Assembly: GCF_003254745.1 (NCBI RefSeq)
Contig: NZ_QKXH01000008.1
Span: 211,611 to 275,610, forward strand
From: Flavobacterium aquariorum
GTDB taxonomy: Bacteria > Bacteroidota > Bacteroidia > Flavobacteriales > Flavobacteriaceae
Length of the DNA: 64,000 bases
Direction: 5' to 3'
A model generated the notes under the pieces. It did not search any database and was not told where the DNA came from. It was given only the letters and a program-made list of their open reading frames with translations. Positions 60,664-64,000 of this stretch are shown here, one piece after another (position 1 is the first letter of the stretch; each line of letters starts with the position of its first letter). The position numbers and the translations under genes are program-made.

Positions 60664-61470
60664 ATGAAGAAAAACTTTTATTTATCAGTAGCATTTACCC
60701 TTACTTGTTTTCTATTTATTTCATGTACCAAAGAAGACTCTTTGACTGCTACAGACAATAGTCCAGTAGTAGCATCAGCTTCTATTGATGCAGTAAACGA
60801 ATTGGATATTCAAACCGGAACTCAAGTATCATTTGACAAATTAACTGCTAAAAAAACAGGAAAATCTCTAACCAGTTCTTGCGCAACTGTGACAATGGAC
60901 CCGATAGCGACGACTTTTCCTAAAACATTCTATGTGGATTTTGGAACCGGATGTACTACAAACAACATCACCAGAAAAGGAAAATTGAAAATCACTTTTT
61001 CTAACTACATTACTGAAACAGGCAGCACCATGACCGTTGAAAGAGTAAACTATTATGTAAATGGTAATAAAGTAGAGGGAAAAATTGTATACAAAAACAC
61101 GACTACAACTCTACCACAATGGACAAGAACAGTTACTGATGGAGTTTTCACAGACGCTAAAGGCGATGTATATCTAAACTCCGGCTCTTACACAATAAAA
61201 CAAACTGCTGGCGTTGACACCCTTACCTTAACTGACAATACATACGAAATGACAGAAGGAGCTCATACTGTTATTAAACAGAATGGTACCAAAATAACTT
61301 TAACTGTTTTAGAGCCTTTAGTTAAAAATTTCTCGTGTGACTATGTATCCAAAGGAAAACTGAAAGTAGAAAGTACTATTTTAAACGGAACAATTAATTA
61401 TGGCAATGGAGATTGTGACAATAAAGGCACTTATATCCAAAACGGAATTGAATTTCCTATTACAATGTAA
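60664..61470 (+). CDS. Hypothetical lipoprotein
   Basis: This 268-residue protein has a lipoprotein signal (lipobox LFISC, Cys near residue 20). The mature part is rich in Thr, Asn and Gly with repeated beta-like segments (about 75-268), including YVDFGTGCTTNN, LKITFSNYITETGSTMTV and FSCDYVSKGKLKVESTI. Four cysteines are spread over the second half. I recognise no named family, though similar lipoproteins are common in Flavobacteria. It has a clear promoter and a terminator, so it is monocistronic. Surface exposure is possible but not shown. Confidence 0.8.
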   Translation: MKKNFYLSVAFTLTCFLFISCTKEDSLTATDNSPVVASASIDAVNELDIQTGTQVSFDKLTAKKTGKSLTSSCATVTMDPIATTFPKTFYVDFGTGCTTNNITRKGKLKITFSNYITETGSTMTVERVNYYVNGNKVEGKIVYKNTTTTLPQWTRTVTDGVFTDAKGDVYLNSGSYTIKQTAGVDTLTLTDNTYEMTEGAHTVIKQNGTKITLTVLEPLVKNFSCDYVSKGKLKVESTILNGTINYGNGDCDNKGTYIQNGIEFPITM

Positions 61471-61494
61471 ATCCATTTTCTATATAAAAATATG

Positions 61495-61528
61495 ATAGAG
61501 ACTGTTTTATACAGTCTCTATTTTTTTT
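61495..61528 (+). terminator. Terminator after lipoprotein gene
   Basis: ATAGAGACTGT and ACAGTCTCTAT form an 11-bp stem with a short loop, followed by a run of eight T. Confidence 0.88.
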
Positions 61529-61675
61529 GGGTTAATTCATATATGTGCACCTAGACAAATTTAGGGATACTTATTACAAAAAACGGATAGTGCATTTTAT
61601 AAAAATTAAGATATAAAAATCAATTATTTAGGTACGTAATGAAAATACAATTAAAAATTAAACATTAAATTTGTT

Positions 61676-61683
61676 CTATTAGT
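61676..61683 (+). promoter_or_regulatory. Putative -7 element TAAATTTG for MASE1 gene
   Basis: An exact TAnnTTTG match 32 bases before the MASE1 ATG. No -33 TTG at the expected distance. Confidence 0.5.
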
Positions 61684-61715
61684 TTTCTGAATTTCAATAA
61701 AATAAAACATTCATT

Positions 61716-62660
61716 ATGTATAAGTTAAATTCAAACGATTATTACACGCCTTTCTTTTTAAAACCCCCTTTATTTAAAATTATTTTAGTTGCATTTGTCT
61801 TCAATGTACTTGCATTTTTGAGCTTTAGAATAACCATTTCCCCAGACAATCTATCTCCAATTTTCCCCGACGTAGGATTTGCACTTGCAGCTATGTTAAT
61901 TATAGGACGAAAAGCAATAGTTGGAGTTTGGATTGGATCATTTATCGCAAACATGTTTTCGTTTTGGGATGTTTGCAAAATGCTGGACAAAGCATTGCTC
62001 GAAACCATACTCGCTTCAACATCGGTAGCTACAGGCGTAGCAATCGCAGTAATAATTAGTACTTACTTAATAAATTTAATAAACAAAAGTGAATATCCCT
62101 TAAAATCAGGTTCTTCAGTTATATTATTTTTAGCCATCAGCGTTCTATATTGTGGCATATGTTCTCTGTTATGCGTTTCAGCTATTTCGTTTTGGGGACT
62201 AAGTGTACCAAACCACTTTATTTCCAATTGGACAACTCTGTGGAAAGGTGATTTAATTGGCACTATACTTATAACTCCTTTTCTAATATCCTGGTTCTAC
62301 CGTCATCACATAAAAATTATTTCAACATCCCTTTTAGAAGCTATTTTATTAGGATTAGCAACAGTATTGGTTTGTTTGCTAATTGCCTATGATCATCAAA
62401 ATGATCAATATCTGTTCATCATAATATTATTATGGGCCACGTTTCGTTTTAGAATTAGAGGTGTATCTATCTTGGCCTCCATGTTCGCCCTTTTATCATC
62501 AATATACGGATATCTCGGATATGGTTCATTTGTAGTAGTCAGTTCTGAAGATTCTCTGATTAATATTAATCCCTTTTTTGGATTAACCACAGTAATAGCC
62601 TTAATCTTGTCCGGATACTATTCTGATTACTTACATAGAAAACTAGAAGCTAAAATATAA
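61716..62660 (+). CDS. Orphan MASE1-domain membrane protein
   Basis: This 314-residue protein is almost entirely membrane helices (eight or so) and matches the MASE1 integral-membrane sensor domain by IFPDVGFALAAMLIIGRKAIVG (written in part), GVWIGSFIANMF and LIGTILITPFLISW. MASE1 is normally the sensory half of histidine kinases or GGDEF proteins. Here the frame stops right after the last helix (DYLHRKLEAKI), with no kinase, GGDEF or EAL domain and no gene on the same strand behind it. It is either a stand-alone sensor or the remnant of a truncated kinase. Confidence 0.85.
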   Translation: MYKLNSNDYYTPFFLKPPLFKIILVAFVFNVLAFLSFRITISPDNLSPIFPDVGFALAAMLIIGRKAIVGVWIGSFIANMFSFWDVCKMLDKALLETILASTSVATGVAIAVIISTYLINLINKSEYPLKSGSSVILFLAISVLYCGICSLLCVSAISFWGLSVPNHFISNWTTLWKGDLIGTILITPFLISWFYRHHIKIISTSLLEAILLGLATVLVCLLIAYDHQNDQYLFIIILLWATFRFRIRGVSILASMFALLSSIYGYLGYGSFVVVSSEDSLININPFFGLTTVIALILSGYYSDYLHRKLEAKI

Positions 62661-62716
62661 TGATGGTAAACTTTTAATCCCACAAAAACTCTAGTTAAAA
62701 TCTCGATTTATTTTAT

Positions 62717-62822
62717 GGCATGTCCCTACGTATCGGGCTATCCATTGTATTCCCGATTAACAAAAACTATGGCAAAAGCCTTGTTTTTCTAAATCTGGAG
62801 ATGCCATTCCCATCCCTTATGC
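62717..62822 (+). ncRNA. Degenerate structured repeat element, copy 3
   Basis: The terminal stem reads GCAT (62718-62721) with ATGC (62819-62822), replacing GCGTG/CACGC of copies 1 and 2 while keeping base pairing. The core TCGGGCTATCC is at 62733-62743 and the 3' end ATCCCTTATGC corresponds to ATCCCTCACGC. The first long hairpin is nearly absent. The second is AAAAAC, GGC-AAAA-GCC, GTTTTT. It lies behind the MASE1 gene. Confidence 0.5.
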
Positions 62823-62860
62823 ATTCACTTTTTCAAAACAGTATCTATTATCCCATAAAC

Positions 62861-62892
62861 AAAAAACAGCCCCAAAGAGGAGCTGTTTTTTT
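62861..62892. terminator. Bidirectional terminator between MASE1 and small secreted protein genes
   Basis: AAAAAACAGC and GCTGTTTTTT form the stem, with a mixed CCCC/GGA inner part. A and T runs serve both strands. Confidence 0.78.
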
Positions 62893-62932
62893 GTTTCGAA
62901 GTAAGCACTGTTTTTTTTATAAAATAACCTAA

Positions 62933-63337
62933 TTAATTCACCGCGGCCACATTTTGGTTTTTCATTTTCAGATCCCCTTTGTACACTTCGGCCACTGATT
63001 TTCTCGATAGCGTAGAAACCTCATTGCTGATCACAATCTCGTGCGTCACTTTTTTCAGATCGGTTTCCACCTCCAGGAAATAAACCCCGTCAGGAAACTC
63101 CTCAAGGCTGTAGGTTTTCAAAATACCCCCTTTGCCGGTGGCAGTCTCAGAATAGATTACATTATGGGATTTATCGTAGATCGTTACATTGGCTTTTTGG
63201 ATTTCATTTACTGAAAAACTAATTTCTTTCCCGGTTCCTTTTTTTACGTTAAGTAAAAAATCACCGCCAATTGCATAGGTACTCATTGTGGTCATCGCCA
63301 CCAATACCACCAGTCCAAGTTTTAAAATCGTTTTCAT
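62933..63337 (-). CDS. Small secreted protein with immunoglobulin-like fold
   Basis: This 134-residue protein has a signal peptide (MKTILKLGLVVLVAM, cleavage near YAIG at residue 24). The mature domain of about 80 residues (VNEIQKANVTIYDKSHNVIYS, TYSLEEFPDGVYFLEVETD) resembles the beta-sandwich of type-9-secretion C-terminal domains and DUF3244-type proteins. The last 30 residues are basic and Asn-rich. The coding DNA is visibly richer in G and C than its neighbours, which may mean acquisition from another lineage. Tandem 21-bp repeats and a plausible promoter lie upstream. Confidence 0.78.
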   Translation of the reverse strand: MKTILKLGLVVLVAMTTMSTYAIGGDFLLNVKKGTGKEISFSVNEIQKANVTIYDKSHNVIYSETATGKGGILKTYSLEEFPDGVYFLEVETDLKKVTHEIVISNEVSTLSRKSVAEVYKGDLKMKNQNVAAVN

Positions 63338-63373
63338 AATACTGTCCTTTTAAATTAGTAATAATTTCTATTG

Positions 63374-63407
63374 CTAAAGTAGTATCATAATTTTGTTCAA
63401 AGCACAA
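63374..63407 (-). promoter_or_regulatory. Putative promoter of small secreted protein gene
   Basis: On the minus strand TACTTTAG (63374-63381) is one mismatch from TAnnTTTG. TTG occurs 16 and 23 bases upstream of it (63398-63400 and 63405-63407). Confidence 0.45.
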
Positions 63408-63462
63408 CTGCATTTTCCGATGCAGATGCTATTTTAACATTACGAAAACGATGTGTTTCATT

Positions 63463-63523
63463 TTGAGATAATTATACATACAATTGAGACAATTATACAT
63501 ACAATTGAGACAATTACGCATAG
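63463..63523. repeat. Tandem 21-bp direct repeats, 2.9 copies
   Basis: Three units begin at 63463, 63484 and 63505, each starting TTGAGAYAATTA. The first two differ by one base, and the third diverges after ACAATTA. A 21-bp period places all units on the same face of the DNA helix. They lie about 60-140 bases upstream of the promoter-like element of the minus-strand secreted protein gene. The rest of this 311-base gap shows no other feature. Confidence 0.85.
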
Positions 63524-63609
63524 TTCTTCTTATTCAGAATACGCAATCTTTTTGCTTAATTCCCAACTTTTGCACCCGATCCCGTTTTCCTTGTGATACA
63601 GGCTAAAAT

Positions 63610-63647
63610 AAAAAAACTTCATTTGCGTAAGCAAATGAAGTTTTTTT
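63610..63647 (-). terminator. Terminator after tRNA-Leu
   Basis: ACTTCATTTGC and GCAAATGAAGT form an 11-bp perfect stem with a GTAA loop, flanked by A and T runs. On the minus strand it follows the tRNA-Leu 3' end directly. Confidence 0.9.
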
Positions 63648-63648
63648 G

Positions 63649-63734
63649 TACTCAGAGCGGGACTTGAACCCGCACGAACATTGCTGTTCACTGGATTTTA
63701 AGTCCAGCGTGTCTACCAATTTCACCATCCGAGC
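63649..63734 (-). tRNA. tRNA-Leu (anticodon UAA)
   Basis: The minus strand folds as an 86-base class II tRNA. The anticodon stem CTGGA/TCCAG frames the loop CTTAAAA, giving anticodon TAA, which reads UUA. A long variable arm (TGAACAGCAATGTTCG) and the T arm GCGGG-TTCAAGT-CCCGC are present. The CCA end is not encoded. It lies 7 bases after tRNA-Phe on the same strand. Confidence 0.95.
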
Positions 63735-63741
63735 ATTAAAG

Positions 63742-63814
63742 TGGTACCTCCAGGGATCGAACCAGGGACACATGGATTTTCAGTCCATTGCTCTACCATC
63801 TGAGCTAAGGTACC
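63742..63814 (-). tRNA. tRNA-Phe (anticodon GAA)
   Basis: The minus strand gives a 73-base tRNA with acceptor stem GGTACCT/AGGTACC, anticodon stem ATGGA/TCCAT and loop CTGAAAA, so the anticodon is GAA. The T arm is CCTGG-TTCGATC-CCTGG-like. CCA is not encoded. The gene follows the 5S rRNA terminator and precedes tRNA-Leu. Confidence 0.96.
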
Positions 63815-63836
63815 CAATCTTTAATTAGATTTTGGT

Positions 63837-63867
63837 ATAAAAAACCCCTCATCGTTAGATGAAGGGC
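63837..63867 (-). terminator. Terminator between 5S rRNA and tRNA-Phe
   Basis: On the minus strand CCCTTCATC and GATGAGGGG form a 9-bp stem with a TAAC loop, followed by a T run just downstream of the 5S gene. Confidence 0.82.
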
Positions 63868-63879
63868 TTTATAAAAAAA

Positions 63880-63986
63880 GGCAGCGACATACTCTCCCAC
63901 ATAACTGCAGTACCATCTGCGCAGGCGGGCTTAACTACTCTGTTCGGGATGGGAAGAGGTGAGCCCCGCCGCAATAACCACCTTAA
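63880..63986 (-). rRNA. rrf: 5S ribosomal RNA
   Basis: The minus strand carries conserved 5S sequence: GGTGGTTATTGCGGCGGGG, CCCATCCCGAACAGAG, AAGCCCGCCTGCGCAGATGG and a terminal GGGAGAGTATGTCGCTGCC. Length is about 107 bases; the exact 5' end is uncertain by a few bases. It must end an rRNA operon whose 23S and 16S genes lie beyond the right edge of the window. A terminator and two tRNA genes follow downstream. Confidence 0.95.
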
Positions 63987-64000
63987 GTCGTTATAATTGC

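Noticed and set aside
62720..62932. 70-codon plus-strand frame after the MASE1 gene
   Set aside because: It lies on the degenerate repeat element and the terminator, its composition is non-coding in character and no recognisable domain is present.
63463..63523. CRISPR array
   Set aside because: The 21-bp units are directly tandem with no spacers between them, and no cas genes are present in the window.
63646..63828. 60-codon plus-strand frame over the tRNA genes
   Set aside because: It is antisense to tRNA-Leu and tRNA-Phe and is an artefact of the tRNA sequence.

Overview
The window reads as chromosomal DNA of a Flavobacteriaceae member, most likely Flavobacterium or a close relative. The sequence is AT-rich. 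Genes are often preceded by the Bacteroidota -7 element TAnnTTTG, and Shine-Dalgarno sites are essentially absent. The gene content is typical of the group: a TonB energy transducer, an outer membrane beta-barrel/TonB-dependent receptor, DUF5683 next to ParB, DUF5684-signal peptidase fusions, a WbqC-like protein and RluF. Nearly everything is housekeeping. I see no prophage, insertion sequence, CRISPR array or large island.

Layout. 1-4.9 kb: the 3' part of ribD, a HAD phosphatase, a YigZ protein, a hotdog thioesterase, then dnaA and a low-molecular-weight phosphatase. 4.9-9.2 kb: a tetrapyrrole-methylase-family methyltransferase, a TPR protein that sits between the real 3' end of that methyltransferase gene and a second decayed copy of it, a methionine aminotransferase and a dienoyl-CoA-reductase-like SDR. 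9.4-16.4 kb: a parA-parB-DUF5683-dapB-lepB-lepB-wbqC run that probably marks the origin-proximal segregation region. 16.5-23.6 kb (minus): mutL, two rhomboid proteases, an EEP phosphatase/nuclease, a DUF6624 protein, ribH and a YfgM-like TPR protein. 24-31.5 kb (plus): recF, a rhodanese-thioredoxin lipoprotein, DUF2461, murB, GNAT, PaiB-like protein, glycosyltransferase, ECF sigma factor, tonB. 31.6-40.3 kb: M48 protease, lipA, gap, a hybrid histidine kinase, PNP, lpxK, TPR protein. 40.7-50.6 kb: nif3-like, a coiled-coil protein with a degenerate zinc ribbon, an alpha/beta hydrolase, rluF, folD, ffh, two small proteins, argS. 50.9-59 kb: TonB-dependent receptor, fabH, ABC ATPase, OmpA lipoprotein, lipocalin-like lipoprotein, htpG. 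59.3-64 kb: a YLATT-pYEATS membrane protein, a lipoprotein, an orphan MASE1 protein, a small secreted protein, tRNA-Leu, tRNA-Phe and a 5S rRNA that ends a minus-strand rRNA operon continuing past the right edge.

The more unusual content lies mostly between genes. Three copies of a roughly 105-115 nt element (6825-6938, 23777-23889, 62717-62822) share a TCGGG-YATCC core. Their terminal stem changes sequence but keeps pairing (GCGTG/CACGC in two copies, GCAT/ATGC in the third), which is the signature of a structured RNA or repeat family. Several other gaps hold a low-complexity sequence word followed by its own reverse complement, with a different word at each locus. Protein-level oddities are the pYEATS/YLATT protein (a family predicted to work in biological-conflict systems), a DUF164-type protein whose four zinc cysteines are all gone, a MutL whose endonuclease motifs look degenerate, a PNP with Asp at the usual purine-recognition Asn, and TTG starts on gap, the ECF sigma factor and a hydrolase.
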